NCBI RefSeq assembly: GCF_000183725.1
Contig: NC_014762.1
Span: 558,001-622,000 of the forward strand
DNA: 64,000 nucleotides
Direction of reading: 5' to 3'
Source: Sulfuricurvum kujiense DSM 16994
GTDB taxonomy: Bacteria > Campylobacterota > Campylobacteria > Campylobacterales > Sulfurimonadaceae
The translations under genes and the position numbers were made by a program. Shown here in pieces: positions 19,195 through 27,806 of this stretch. Within the stretch, counting starts at the first letter, position 1, and each line of letters begins with the position of its first letter. The notes below the pieces were generated by a model. The model was not told where the DNA came from. It searched no databases and saw only the letters and a program-made list of their open reading frames with translations.

Positions 19195-19965
19195 ATGAAA
19201 ATCACTGAGCATATTCGTGAATTCGGAAAGATGAAACGTTATCCTGAGTCTCTTTATTATAAAGGTTTGCCGTCTCTTCTTTCGCGTCCCAAAATCTCCA
19301 TGGTCGGAACCCGCCGTCCCAACGCGTACACACGTTCTATGACCTATGAACTTTCCAAGAAGCTTTCTGTGGCGGGATTGGTGATTGTCAGCGGTGCCGC
19401 AGCCGGAGTCGATGCACTCGCCCATGAGGGGGCCGGTACGGCAAATACGATCGCGGTTTTGCCGTGCGGGATCGATCACCGTTATCCGGCATCTAATGGC
19501 ATCCTGATCGAGTCTATCGAAAAAAACGGGTTGATAATAAGCCCTTTCGAACCCGACTTTTTGGCAACGCCATGGAGTTTTGTGGTGCGTAACGAGATCG
19601 TAGTGGCCCTGGGAGAAGCATTGATCGTGACTGAAGCCGATTTGAGCAGCGGAAGTATGCGCAGCGTCGAATATGCTATTGCTATGGAAAAACCGATCTA
19701 TGTTCTCCCCCATCGTCTTCGAGAAAGTTCGGCCACACGTCAACTGGTGAGGGAGGGGAAAGCAAGTGCGATTGATGATATCGATCTATTTGTTGCACGA
19801 ATGAGCCAAAAAGGGAAAAACAGCATCGAAGATACGCCGTTTATCGCTTATTGTCGAACCAATCCGATCTACGATGAGGCGGTAGTGAAATTTCCAAGCG
19901 AGATCTTTGAGGCTGAATTATCAGGGACTATTGAGGTGCGAAACGGAAGAGTCTGGGTGGGGTAA
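19195..19965 (+). CDS. dprA: DprA/Smf-like DNA-processing protein
   Basis: A 256-residue protein with the DprA Rossmann core: SMVGTRRPNAYT, IVSGAAAGVDALAHEGA, IAVLPCGIDHRYPASN, RNEIVVALGEALIVTEA and SSGSMRS. DprA loads RecA onto incoming single-stranded DNA during natural transformation. The protein is shorter than many homologues; the N-terminal SAM-like domain is minimal and the C-terminal winged helix is not evident. AGAGGG with weak spacing precedes the ATG. It converges on the cytochrome gene, with a shared hairpin between the stop codons. Confidence 0.85.
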   Translation: MKITEHIREFGKMKRYPESLYYKGLPSLLSRPKISMVGTRRPNAYTRSMTYELSKKLSVAGLVIVSGAAAGVDALAHEGAGTANTIAVLPCGIDHRYPASNGILIESIEKNGLIISPFEPDFLATPWSFVVRNEIVVALGEALIVTEADLSSGSMRSVEYAIAMEKPIYVLPHRLRESSATRQLVREGKASAIDDIDLFVARMSQKGKNSIEDTPFIAYCRTNPIYDEAVVKFPSEIFEAELSGTIEVRNGRVWVG

Positions 19966-19989
19966 TCAGGACTTAATGCTGTCCTGATT
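19964..19989. terminator. Hairpin between convergent dprA and sorB
   Basis: Arms AATCAGGAC and GTCCTGATT (9 bp, perfect) with an 8-base loop. It spans both stop codons and can serve both directions, although there is no strong U-run. Confidence 0.5.
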
Positions 19990-20296
19990 GTACTTCGTAT
20001 CCGTAATGTTTTACGAGATAGTTGATGATCGTTTGCTGATCTTCTTTCGGGATCGGAGCTTTGAACTCATTAACCATTTTTTGTACTGTACCGGTCCAGT
20101 ACGGACGGCTTTTTTTTCCTTGATTGAGGACATATCCGAATGAGTGGCAGATGAGGCAGTATTGCTGCGCTACTTCGTCGTGATCGCCCGCTTCGATCGG
20201 ATAGTCGACGTAGGGGGTTTCGATAGGTTTGGCGACTTGGGCAAACAATGCCGAAGTGCTGAGTAATAGTGCACTAATCAATAGTTTCATTTTCAT
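19973..20296 (-). CDS. sorB: Periplasmic c-type cytochrome, probable SorB subunit
   Basis: A 107-residue protein with a Sec signal peptide (to about residue 19) and one heme c site, CLICH at residues 47-51. A possible distal ligand is M74 in VQKM. It lies 9 bp downstream of a sulfite-oxidase-family molybdoenzyme, as in sulfite dehydrogenase SorAB, where SorB takes electrons from the Mo subunit and passes them to the respiratory chain. The partner assignment rests on gene order and size. YedY-like systems instead use a membrane heme protein. Confidence 0.75.
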   Translation of the reverse strand: MKMKLLISALLLSTSALFAQVAKPIETPYVDYPIEAGDHDEVAQQYCLICHSFGYVLNQGKKSRPYWTGTVQKMVNEFKAPIPKEDQQTIINYLVKHYGYEVQSGQH

Positions 20297-20305
20297 ATTT
20301 TCTCC

Positions 20306-21526
20306 TTACACTATTTTCACGTTGACGTAGTCGACGGCATTGTATTGGTATCCCCCGGCATTCCAGCCGATCTCATCGGCTTGAGGCTGAATGTTGCCGA
20401 TACGGTTAATCGCACGAACCATAATGATGTATTCGCCTTTTGCTTTCGGTTCCCATTGGTAAACCCATTGGCGGTAGGCGTATTTGCCGTTGTCTTTTTG
20501 CAACGCGGTCGCACTCCAGCTTTTCCCGCCGTCGGTAGAGATCATGACTTCTTTGATCCCTTTACCCTGATCGAAAGCGACTCCGGTAACTTTGACACGG
20601 GATCCTTTTTTGATCACGGTGTTGGGGGTAGGGTAACCGATGACCGATTTGACTTTCATCGCGGCGATCGGTTTTCGTTTATACTCAAAATCACTCCCAG
20701 AAATGACGCATTCGCAGTCATTGTCGGGTACGGTATAGGCGACATCCATGAAGAAAGATTTGCGGTACTCATCCATAACGGTAATTTCAGAGAGCATTTT
20801 GACCCAGCTGTCGGAAAAATGTCCCGGAATCACGAGACGAAGAGGGAACCCGTTGAGATACGGCAGGTCTTCGCCGTTCATTTCATAGGCAACGATCAGT
20901 TCGCCGCTGAGCGCTTCGTCGATTTCCATTTCGCGGAAAAACTTAGGGGTCGCATCGACGGCAGGCTTTTCGAGCCCGTTTACACCGACAAATCGGGCTG
21001 TCGCTTTGACTCCCGCCATATTGAGGATGTCTTTGAGACGGGCACCTTTCCATACGGCACACCCCATTGCTCCATGGCCCCATTGGACACCGTGGGTAGC
21101 TTGACCTGTTTTAGCATAATATTTACGGCTGTTTCCTCCGCATTGAAGAACGGAAGTAATTTCAACAGGCTCGAATTTAGACTTTAAATCATCCACACTC
21201 AAAGAGAGAGGTTTTTCGACGGAGCCCTGAACGCTCAAACGAAATTCGTGAAGGTCGATGTATGTCGGGATGTCCGGCATATGCCATCGGACAAAAAATT
21301 GATCGTTCGGAGTGATCGCCTGGGTGAAAATATCGCGCGGAGACTCCAGCAACGGAGGACGGTCGGAGATAACTTTGAGCGGTTTTTTTTCCGGAAATGC
21401 GATGACCGGAGGAACAAACTCTTTGGTATCGGTGATAATTTTAGGGGAAGATTCTTTTCCCAATAGGGTAGATGCGCCGAGTATCAGGCCTGCACCTAGA
21501 AAATTTCTGCGGTTAATGTTATCCAT
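20306..21526 (-). CDS. sorA: Periplasmic sulfite dehydrogenase, molybdopterin subunit (SorA-like)
   Basis: A 406-residue sulfite-oxidase-family protein. It has a Tat-type leader (NRRNFLGAG, then a hydrophobic stretch), the Moco domain with the Mo-ligating Cys in LQCGGNSR (about C129), and a C-terminal immunoglobulin-like dimerisation domain (STDGGKSWSAT). It is expected to oxidise sulfite to sulfate in the periplasm, donating electrons to the adjacent cytochrome. The start at 21526 is chosen over a TTG 15 bases upstream because CAAGGC is well placed and MDNINRR gives a standard Tat leader. tatC and tatB lie about 1 kb upstream on the same strand, with queA between. Confidence 0.85.
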   Translation of the reverse strand: MDNINRRNFLGAGLILGASTLLGKESSPKIITDTKEFVPPVIAFPEKKPLKVISDRPPLLESPRDIFTQAITPNDQFFVRWHMPDIPTYIDLHEFRLSVQGSVEKPLSLSVDDLKSKFEPVEITSVLQCGGNSRKYYAKTGQATHGVQWGHGAMGCAVWKGARLKDILNMAGVKATARFVGVNGLEKPAVDATPKFFREMEIDEALSGELIVAYEMNGEDLPYLNGFPLRLVIPGHFSDSWVKMLSEITVMDEYRKSFFMDVAYTVPDNDCECVISGSDFEYKRKPIAAMKVKSVIGYPTPNTVIKKGSRVKVTGVAFDQGKGIKEVMISTDGGKSWSATALQKDNGKYAYRQWVYQWEPKAKGEYIIMVRAINRIGNIQPQADEIGWNAGGYQYNAVDYVNVKIV

Positions 21527-21576
21527 GATAATGCCTTGCAAAGGAATATCACTATTTTATCATAATTAGGAGTAAT

Positions 21577-22599
21577 TTACAGTATAAGCATTGCATCACC
21601 GTACGAAAAAAAGCGGTAATTTTGATCAATCGCCTCTCGATAGATTCGGTGTGTCTCTTCCAGCCCTACAAACGATGCTACAAGCATCAACAAAGTCGAT
21701 TGGGGAAGATGAAAATTAGTTAAAAGATGATTGATCCGAAGAGGGGGATTGTTCGGATGCAAAAAGAGATTGGCTTCTCCCTGAGTTTCTTTAGCTCTGA
21801 CATGATATTCCACCGTTCTAGTAGAGGTCGTTCCGATACAGAGCAGGGGAAGATCACTGCGTATAAGGTTTTGTGCATCTGTGCTGATATGAAAGTATTC
21901 GGAGTGCATAGGGTGGTCGGTAATAACTTCCGCTTCGACGGGTTTAAAAGTGCCTGAGCCGACATGGAGGGTGACAAACGCGTGCGGATGAGATGAGCAC
22001 ACGGCGTCAAACAGCTCGTCGGTGAAATGGAGTGATGCGGTAGGAGCGGCAACCGCTCCCTCATGGTGGGCAAAAACGCTTTGGTATTCGCGCTCATCCT
22101 CCGAGTCGTCTTCCCGGCCCAGATACGGGGGGAGGGGAATATGTCCGATCTTTTCTAAAATAGGGAGGAGCTCTTCGAAACGTATGAGGTTTTCGTGGTG
22201 ATAAAAGTTGACTTCACGGGAACCGTCATCATGCAGTTGAATGACTTTGGCATGTAGGGTATCGTCAAAAAGGAGAATGGTTCCGGTTTTGACTCTCCCT
22301 TTGATGTAGACATTGATGGCATAGGCATCGTGGGGGCGGTTGATGAGTAGTTCAATAGCTCCGCCGCTCTCTTTTTTTCCGTAAAGGCGTGCTTTGATCA
22401 CTTTCGTATCGTTAAAGATAATACCGCAGTTTTCGGGCAAAAACGATTCGAGTGCATCAAAACGGGCATGAGTGATGGTTTTGTCACTTCGGTTGTAGAC
22501 GAGTAGACGGGCGTGATCTCTGGGATGGATCGGATGGGTCGCTATGAGTTCTTCGGGGAGAGTATACTCATAGCTTGAGGTTAGGAGAGGATCGAGCAT
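21577..22599 (-). CDS. queA: S-adenosylmethionine:tRNA ribosyltransferase-isomerase
   Basis: A 340-residue enzyme that transfers the ribosyl part of SAM to preQ1 in tRNA to make epoxyqueuosine. Recognised motifs are HPIHPRDHARLLV, GIIFNDTKVIKARL, VAAPTASLHFT, TLHVGSGTFKPV and TSTRTVE, and the end FFSYGDAMLIL. Length is normal for the family. It starts directly at the tatC stop with no spacer, so it belongs to the tatB-tatC-queA string. Confidence 0.96.
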   Translation of the reverse strand: MLDPLLTSSYEYTLPEELIATHPIHPRDHARLLVYNRSDKTITHARFDALESFLPENCGIIFNDTKVIKARLYGKKESGGAIELLINRPHDAYAINVYIKGRVKTGTILLFDDTLHAKVIQLHDDGSREVNFYHHENLIRFEELLPILEKIGHIPLPPYLGREDDSEDEREYQSVFAHHEGAVAAPTASLHFTDELFDAVCSSHPHAFVTLHVGSGTFKPVEAEVITDHPMHSEYFHISTDAQNLIRSDLPLLCIGTTSTRTVEYHVRAKETQGEANLFLHPNNPPLRINHLLTNFHLPQSTLLMLVASFVGLEETHRIYREAIDQNYRFFSYGDAMLIL

Positions 22600-23382
22600 T
22601 TAGTCGATTGTCTCTTCTTCGTCTTCTTCGATATACGCCTCTTCTTTCGGGGCAGGATTGACAGCGCGAACAATCAAAATAGAGACTCCGTACAAAAGAA
22701 TAAGGGGCATTGCCATCAAAATTTGGGTGATAACATCAGGAGGTGTTAAGACAGCGGCAATAATGAAGATTAATACGATAGCATAGCGGAAAAATCCCGT
22801 CATCATCTTGTCATCTATAAGTCCCAAAAGGGCAAGAAAATAGCATATGACCGGAAGTTCAAACGAAAGACCGAATCCGAACATGATTTTGGTGAAAAAT
22901 TCGACATAATCTTCGATGTTGATCATCGGAACAAACGACGCACTTCCGAAGGCTATAAGATAGCTAAATCCAAACGGAGTGACGACATAGTAAGCAAATG
23001 CCGCTCCCATTGCGAACATAACCGTTCCGCCGACGACAAAAGGGATAAGCATCTTTTTCTCATTGGCATACAGACCGGGAGCGATAAAAAGCCAGAATTG
23101 GGTTAGTATGACAGGGAGTGCGGCGAGAAGTCCTGCGAAAAAAGAGACTTTCATCGCAACAAAAAATGTTCCTCCGAGCTGAGTAGTTGTAATCATACCC
23201 TCAGCCGCTTTGGTAGAGACTTTGGCAACGGAAGCGATTGCTTCAGCCAGAGGTGCGGTAACCCACGCCAAGAGGGCTTCGTGAAAGTTAAACATGACAA
23301 AAAACATGATGATAACGGCAGCGACACTGATACCGAGCCGTTTTCGTAGTTCGACTAAGTGGGGTTTTAAATCTTCAAACAT
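22600..23382 (-). CDS. tatC: Twin-arginine translocase subunit TatC
   Basis: A 260-residue inner-membrane protein with six predicted membrane segments. It has the family N-terminus HLVELRKRLG, which contacts the twin-arginine signal, and the conserved FGLSFELPV in the fourth helix region. It forms the receptor complex with TatB for folded substrates such as the SorA-like and Psr-like subunits encoded in this window. The start overlaps the tatB stop by one base and its stop abuts queA. The C-terminal tail is unusually acidic (YIEEDEEETID). tatA is not in the window. Confidence 0.96.
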   Translation of the reverse strand: MFEDLKPHLVELRKRLGISVAAVIIMFFVMFNFHEALLAWVTAPLAEAIASVAKVSTKAAEGMITTTQLGGTFFVAMKVSFFAGLLAALPVILTQFWLFIAPGLYANEKKMLIPFVVGGTVMFAMGAAFAYYVVTPFGFSYLIAFGSASFVPMINIEDYVEFFTKIMFGFGLSFELPVICYFLALLGLIDDKMMTGFFRYAIVLIFIIAAVLTPPDVITQILMAMPLILLYGVSILIVRAVNPAPKEEAYIEEDEEETID

Positions 23383-23777
23383 CAGGCATTCTCTTCTACG
23401 GGTTTAGTCTCTTTCGGTTTTGGAGCAAAGGTAACAACCTCTGGCGCTTTCGGTGCGGAAGGGGCGGGAGGGGGGACATCGAGATTGATCTCATTTTTAA
23501 GGACATTGAGCTCACTGCCGATTTCGGTAACATTGGTTATTCTCTCCAACTCCGCACTTGCATCGGTCAGTTCTTTTTTATAATTGAGTGCCTCTTCTTT
23601 CATTTCGGAGAATTTCATCTCCTCTTCAAGTGTTGCCCGCGCGGAATTTACGGTACTTTTAACGCTTCGGAAAAACTTCGCGATCTCTACCATCGTGGAT
23701 GGGAGTTTATCGGGTCCTAAAAATAAAATAGCGATAATAATGATGAGAAATATTTCGCCGATACCCATTCCAAACAT
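23382..23777 (-). CDS. tatB: Sec-independent translocase protein TatB
   Basis: A 131-residue protein with one N-terminal membrane helix (MFGMGIGEIFLIIIIAILFL), the GPDKLP hinge, an amphipathic helix and a long coiled region, ending in a Pro-rich tail. The tail length and the immediate tatC neighbour favour TatB over TatA. It pairs with TatC to form the Tat receptor. It follows hemW on the same strand after a 56-bp gap that may carry its own promoter. Confidence 0.9.
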   Translation of the reverse strand: MFGMGIGEIFLIIIIAILFLGPDKLPSTMVEIAKFFRSVKSTVNSARATLEEEMKFSEMKEEALNYKKELTDASAELERITNVTEIGSELNVLKNEINLDVPPPAPSAPKAPEVVTFAPKPKETKPVEENA

Positions 23778-23833
23778 GCAAGCTACCTATATATGTAATT
23801 TTTGATTAAGTGAGGATTTTAGCAAAATAAAGT

Positions 23834-24895
23834 TTAAAACCCTTCTACTCTGAGAGCGATTTCGTCCGCCAATAGAAAATCGGCATTGAAATAGCGACCG
23901 TTATCGTATTTGAGAATCCCCTCACGGCAGAGCAAATCGGCTTGATCTTTCTGTTTTTTACTCAAAAGAGCCGCATCAACTCCGACACAACTTCGAAATC
24001 CTAAAAAAAGTTTTTCACTTAACAGGGCAAAAGGTTCAATCTCTTCAGTGGTGAATTCGCAAGGGTGTTGAATATAGTATCCGACATCGGTACCGGGATA
24101 ATAGCGGCGGTTCTCCAAAAATCCGACTGCCCCCGCGCCTAATCCGATATAGGGTTTATGCTCCCAGTAACCGATATTGTGGATGGATCGGTAGGTGCCG
24201 AAATTGGAAATTTCGTACTGTTCAAAACCTCTATCCGTGATTTCACGAAAAAGCCATCGGGTCAGTTCCAGTTTTTCATCTGCCATTTCGGGCGTTTTTT
24301 CAAAAGCCGTCTCCTCTTCGATGGTGAGAGCGTAGAGGCTGATGTGGTCGATCGGGAGGGAAAAGGCTTGATCTATATCCGCTTTTAAAAGGGGTTTAGT
24401 GTCCCCTTTTACCCCGTAAATCAGATCAATACTGAGGTGTTTGTATCCGATGGCGGAGGCGGTGCGGATCGCTTCGAGCGCATGCTGGGTGTGATGAGCG
24501 CGACCGAGAGTTTTTAATTTTTCGTTATTAAAGCTCTGCACACCGAAGCTGAGACGGTTGATCCCCAGCTCAAACATCCCCTCCATCCATGTTCTTGTGG
24601 CGCTGTTGGGATTGGCTTCGGAGGTGATTTCACAATGGGGAGCTAAATAGGGGTCAATCATTTCGAAAATAGGGCGATAAAGCGAGGGATCTACCGTAGA
24701 GGGGGTTCCCCCTCCGATAAATACCGTCTCTATCGGATTATCTTTACCGGCATTAAAACGGAGAAGTTCAGATTGAAGTTGGATAAGAAGGGCATTCATA
24801 TACGCTTCGCGCAATGCAAATTTATCGACATACGAGTTAAAAGCACAATAGGAACATTTGCTGTCGCAAAAAGGGATGTGAATATATAAAAGCAT
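23834..24895 (-). CDS. hemW: Radical SAM HemW-like protein (heme chaperone)
   Basis: A 353-residue radical SAM protein with LYIHIPFCDSKCSYCAFNS near the N-terminus, which holds the CX3CX2C cluster motif, then FIGGGTPSTV, SFGVQSF and LSIDLIYGVKG. It resembles HemN, but length and the C-terminal pattern fit HemW, which binds heme and is not a coproporphyrinogen oxidase. The gene is divergent from rppH across about 70 bp holding both promoters. Confidence 0.88.
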   Translation of the reverse strand: MLLYIHIPFCDSKCSYCAFNSYVDKFALREAYMNALLIQLQSELLRFNAGKDNPIETVFIGGGTPSTVDPSLYRPIFEMIDPYLAPHCEITSEANPNSATRTWMEGMFELGINRLSFGVQSFNNEKLKTLGRAHHTQHALEAIRTASAIGYKHLSIDLIYGVKGDTKPLLKADIDQAFSLPIDHISLYALTIEEETAFEKTPEMADEKLELTRWLFREITDRGFEQYEISNFGTYRSIHNIGYWEHKPYIGLGAGAVGFLENRRYYPGTDVGYYIQHPCEFTTEEIEPFALLSEKLFLGFRSCVGVDAALLSKKQKDQADLLCREGILKYDNGRYFNADFLLADEIALRVEGF

Positions 24896-24966
24896 ATCAG
24901 GATTATAGTATTTTTAATAGCGAATAGTTTACAATACCCCTTTAAAATATACGAAGAAGATGGTGA

Positions 24967-25437
24967 ATGACCGAAAATAAGTTCTACCGACCGAATGTGG
25001 CGGCGATTATAGTCTCTCATGAATATCCTGAGATTAAAGATGTTTTTATCGCCGAACGCAGTGATTTGGTGGGAGTGTGGCAGTTTCCTCAAGGGGGAAT
25101 TGATGAGGGTGAATCGGCTGAAGAGGCACTTTTTCGAGAACTCGGCGAAGAGATCGGTACCAAAAAGGTAGAGGTCATCGCCGAGTATCCCGAATGGATC
25201 GCCTATGACTTTCCTCCTCATGTTGCGGCAAAAATGGCTCCGTATGCGGGGCAAAAGCAGCGCTATTATCTGGTACGCTTGAAAAAAGGGGCCAAGATCA
25301 ATTTGGATACGAAGCATCCTGAGTTTAAAGCGTACCGTTTTGTTGCCGTTGACGAGCTGCTTGGTCACATCGCCCATTTTAAAAAACCGGTTTATGAGCG
25401 GGTCATTTCCTATTTTAGAGCCAAGGGGTATCTGTAA
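24967..25437 (+). CDS. rppH: RNA pyrophosphohydrolase RppH (Nudix hydrolase)
   Basis: A 156-residue protein beginning YRPNVAAII, with VWQFPQGGIDEGES leading into an intact Nudix box (GGIDEGESAEEALFRELGEE). The WQFPQGG lead-in is typical of RppH/Ap4A hydrolases. RppH removes pyrophosphate from RNA 5' ends and starts RNA decay. It heads a plus-strand string: its TAA overlaps the lysC ATG (TAATG), so the two are coupled. Confidence 0.92.
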   Translation: MTENKFYRPNVAAIIVSHEYPEIKDVFIAERSDLVGVWQFPQGGIDEGESAEEALFRELGEEIGTKKVEVIAEYPEWIAYDFPPHVAAKMAPYAGQKQRYYLVRLKKGAKINLDTKHPEFKAYRFVAVDELLGHIAHFKKPVYERVISYFRAKGYL

Positions 25438-26648
25438 TGTTAATTGTTCAAAAATTCGGCGGCACCAGTGTCGGCGATTTGGAGCGGATCCAAAACGTCG
25501 CCAATCGTGTCTCTCAAACGCTTAAAGAGGGGCATCAAGTGGTTGTCGTAGTATCGGCCATGAGCGGTGAAACCAACAAGCTTATCGCTTTCGCGGAACA
25601 CTATACCGCGACGCCGGAACGCAGCGAAGTCGATATGTTGCTTAGTTCAGGGGAACGGGTTACGGCAGCGCTTCTTTCGATTGCGCTCAATGCAATGGGA
25701 CATAAAGCAACCTCGATGAGCGGCCGTCGTGCCGGAATCGTGACCGACAGTATTCATACGAAGGCGCGGATTGAGAGCATTGACCCTTCAGCCATGCACG
25801 CAGAACTCGCTCTAGGAAAAGTTGTTGTTGTCGCAGGATTTCAGGGGGTAAGCGAAAGCGGTCAAGTGACCACCCTCGGACGGGGCGGGTCGGATCTCTC
25901 CGCGGTTGCCGTTGCCGGAGCGCTTAAAGCCGATTTGTGTGAGATTTATACCGATGTTGACGGTATTTATACCACCGATCCGCGTATCGAGCCAAAAGCG
26001 AAGAAAATGGAGCGGATCAGTTACGATGAGATGCTCGAACTCGCTTCTCTCGGAGCCAAAGTACTTCAAAACCGTTCAGTTGAACTCGCTAAAAAATTAA
26101 ACGTTAACCTCGTAACCCGCTCCAGTTTTAGTAATGCGGAAGGGACACTTATTACAAAGGAAGAGAATATTATGGAACAACCACTAGTCAGCGGTATCGC
26201 ACTCGATAAAAACCAAGCACGCGTATCACTCAGCGGCGTTATTGACCGTCCGGGGATCGCTTCGGACATTTTTACCCGTTTGGCCGACAACAGTGTTAAT
26301 ATCGATATGATTATTCAAACATCCGGACATGACGGAAAAACCAATCTCGATTTTACCGTTCCTAAAACCGAATTGATTGATGCGAAAAAAGTAGTGGAAA
26401 CGTTTATCGCTGATGATGAGATCAGCGAAGCGAGTTATGATGAATGTATCTGCAAGGTCTCCATCGTCGGTGTCGGGATGAAATCACACACCGGCGTTGC
26501 GGCAAAAGCGTTCCAAACGATGGCTGCGGAAAATATTAATATCATGATGATCTCTACCTCTGAGATCAAGGTATCAATGGTAATTGATGAGAAGTATGCG
26601 GAGCTTTCAGTCCGTTCACTTCATAATGCTTATTCATTGGATCAATAG
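25437..26648 (+). CDS. lysC: Aspartate kinase
   Basis: A 403-residue enzyme for the first step of lysine, threonine, methionine and diaminopimelate synthesis. The kinase domain begins VQKFGGTSVGD and contains VVVVSAMSGETN and TLGRGGSDLSAVA. Two C-terminal ACT domains (from about residue 250) should bind regulatory amino acids. In this phylum lysC normally precedes hobA, holB and folP, as here. An in-frame internal ATG at 26172 has a strong ribosome binding site just at the start of the ACT region. The stop overlaps the GTG start of hobA by one base. Confidence 0.96.
   Translation: MLIVQKFGGTSVGDLERIQNVANRVSQTLKEGHQVVVVVSAMSGETNKLIAFAEHYTATPERSEVDMLLSSGERVTAALLSIALNAMGHKATSMSGRRAGIVTDSIHTKARIESIDPSAMHAELALGKVVVVAGFQGVSESGQVTTLGRGGSDLSAVAVAGALKADLCEIYTDVDGIYTTDPRIEPKAKKMERISYDEMLELASLGAKVLQNRSVELAKKLNVNLVTRSSFSNAEGTLITKEENIMEQPLVSGIALDKNQARVSLSGVIDRPGIASDIFTRLADNSVNIDMIIQTSGHDGKTNLDFTVPKTELIDAKKVVETFIADDEISEASYDECICKVSIVGVGMKSHTGVAAKAFQTMAAENINIMMISTSEIKVSMVIDEKYAELSVRSLHNAYSLDQ
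26157..26174 (+). promoter_or_regulatory. Possible internal start for a lysC beta (ACT-only) subunit
   Basis: AAGGAAGAG at 26157-26165 is followed six bases later by an in-frame ATG at 26172 (codon 246). The product would be about 157 residues starting MEQPLVSGIAL and holding both ACT domains. Several bacterial aspartate kinases make such a subunit from an internal start; use of this site is inference. Confidence 0.4.
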
Positions 26649-27196
26649 TGCGTCAATTTGATCAATGGACATTAGAATCGATCCGCTCCGAAGGGGCGTC
26701 GATGAGCTGGTTCGAAGAACAACGTTTCGAATGGACGCCGGCGATTGCTAATGCCATGGATCAGGTGATGGGTGGAAAAAGTCTCGTCCTTATCACCGAT
26801 CATGACCGAAAATGGTTTGCCCACTACATTATTTCCTCTTTAAATAAACGGACCCAAGACCGTCCGATGATCCCTATCGTATGTATCGATTCTCTTTACC
26901 CCCATTATGATCATATCAGCGGAGGAGAATCGATCGATATGATCGGTGATATGCTCGATATCGCCTACAAAGGGGATTACTTTTTTTGGTATGTCGGCCG
27001 AGGGGACGACCGTCGAGCCGATATAGCCAAACGGAGTACCAATTCCTTGTTGTGGATTATGGACGAGCGGTTTCAAAACGCACTGGTGCTCCGTTCCCAT
27101 GATCCGCTGATCGATATTAAACTGCTGCAACTCTATCGTTTATTTGATAAAACCCTCAGTGCCGTATTGTTCGGGGAGATTAATGTTCGAGAATGA
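26648..27196 (+). CDS. hobA: HobA, DnaA-binding initiation regulator
   Basis: A 182-residue protein recognised from its sequence (MSWFEEQRFEWTP near the start; LVLITDHDRKWF; NSLLWIMDERF) and its place between lysC and holB. HobA is known only from Campylobacterota. It binds DnaA domain I and promotes its assembly at oriC, as DiaA does in E. coli. GTG is used as the start, overlapping the lysC stop by one base, and the 3' end overlaps holB by 14 bases. Confidence 0.9.
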   Translation: MRQFDQWTLESIRSEGASMSWFEEQRFEWTPAIANAMDQVMGGKSLVLITDHDRKWFAHYIISSLNKRTQDRPMIPIVCIDSLYPHYDHISGGESIDMIGDMLDIAYKGDYFFWYVGRGDDRRADIAKRSTNSLLWIMDERFQNALVLRSHDPLIDIKLLQLYRLFDKTLSAVLFGEINVRE

Positions 27197-27806
27197 ACGG
27201 GGCGGTATCCTCATTACGCATGAGATGGAGGAGAGAGTACGAGAGATCGAAGAGTCCAGACATCCTCTCAGATGCGTCACCTTTATGCGTGACGATTTTA
27301 AAATCGAAGACGCCAAAGAGGTGATCTGTGAAGCGTATAAAAGCGAAGAGAATACCAAAACGCTGATCCTCGGAGCCAAAAGCTTTACGGTACCGGCTCA
27401 AAATGCCCTTCTCAAAATTCTCGAAGAGCCTCCGAGAAATATCGTTTTTATCCTCCTTGCCCCGAATAAAAGCACCTTCCTACCCACGGTACGTTCGCGC
27501 CTAAGCCTTAAACAAGAGCATACGGAACGCCTTTATGAGACATTGCCCGTCACCCTTAAAAGCCTTGACCTTGCAGGATTATTTGCTTTTGTCAAAGAGA
27601 ATGACCGTCTCAAAAAACATGAAGCCAAAGCGCTGATTGAACAGCTGATGCATCAGGCGATTCATCTTGAGAATCTTCCGCTGAGCGCTTCTCAGCTTGA
27701 GGGGTTTGATAAAGCGCTTCGCCTGATTGAACTTAACAGCCGTTTTCAAAGTGTTTTGGTCATGGTACTCATGAATTTTATCCGTGAGGTCAAACGTGGT
27801 CGTTGA
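27183..27806 (+). CDS. holB: DNA polymerase III delta-prime subunit (HolB-like)
   Basis: A 207-residue protein, shorter than full clamp-loader delta-prime. The conserved core LGAKSFTVPAQNALLKILEE, followed by PPRNIVFILLAP and TVRSRL (sensor 1/SRC-like), identifies it. It lacks a Walker A motif, as expected for a non-hydrolysing delta-prime subunit of the clamp loader. ATG 27183 is chosen because GGGGAG stands just before it, inside the end of hobA; an upstream in-frame start lacks this. Confidence 0.82.
   Translation: MFENERGGILITHEMEERVREIEESRHPLRCVTFMRDDFKIEDAKEVICEAYKSEENTKTLILGAKSFTVPAQNALLKILEEPPRNIVFILLAPNKSTFLPTVRSRLSLKQEHTERLYETLPVTLKSLDLAGLFAFVKENDRLKKHEAKALIEQLMHQAIHLENLPLSASQLEGFDKALRLIELNSRFQSVLVMVLMNFIREVKRGR

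Noticed and set aside
19189-19743. A 184-residue frame antisense to dprA
   Set aside because: dprA is clear from its motifs; the antisense frame has no family features and no plausible start signal.
20345-21187. A 280-residue open frame antisense to sorA
   Set aside because: It overlaps a well-conserved Mo enzyme gene entirely and its translation shows no recognisable motif. It is a shadow frame.
24796-25377. A 193-residue frame spanning hemW and rppH on the minus strand
   Set aside because: It runs through the divergent promoter region and antisense through the Nudix box of rppH. It is not credible as a gene.
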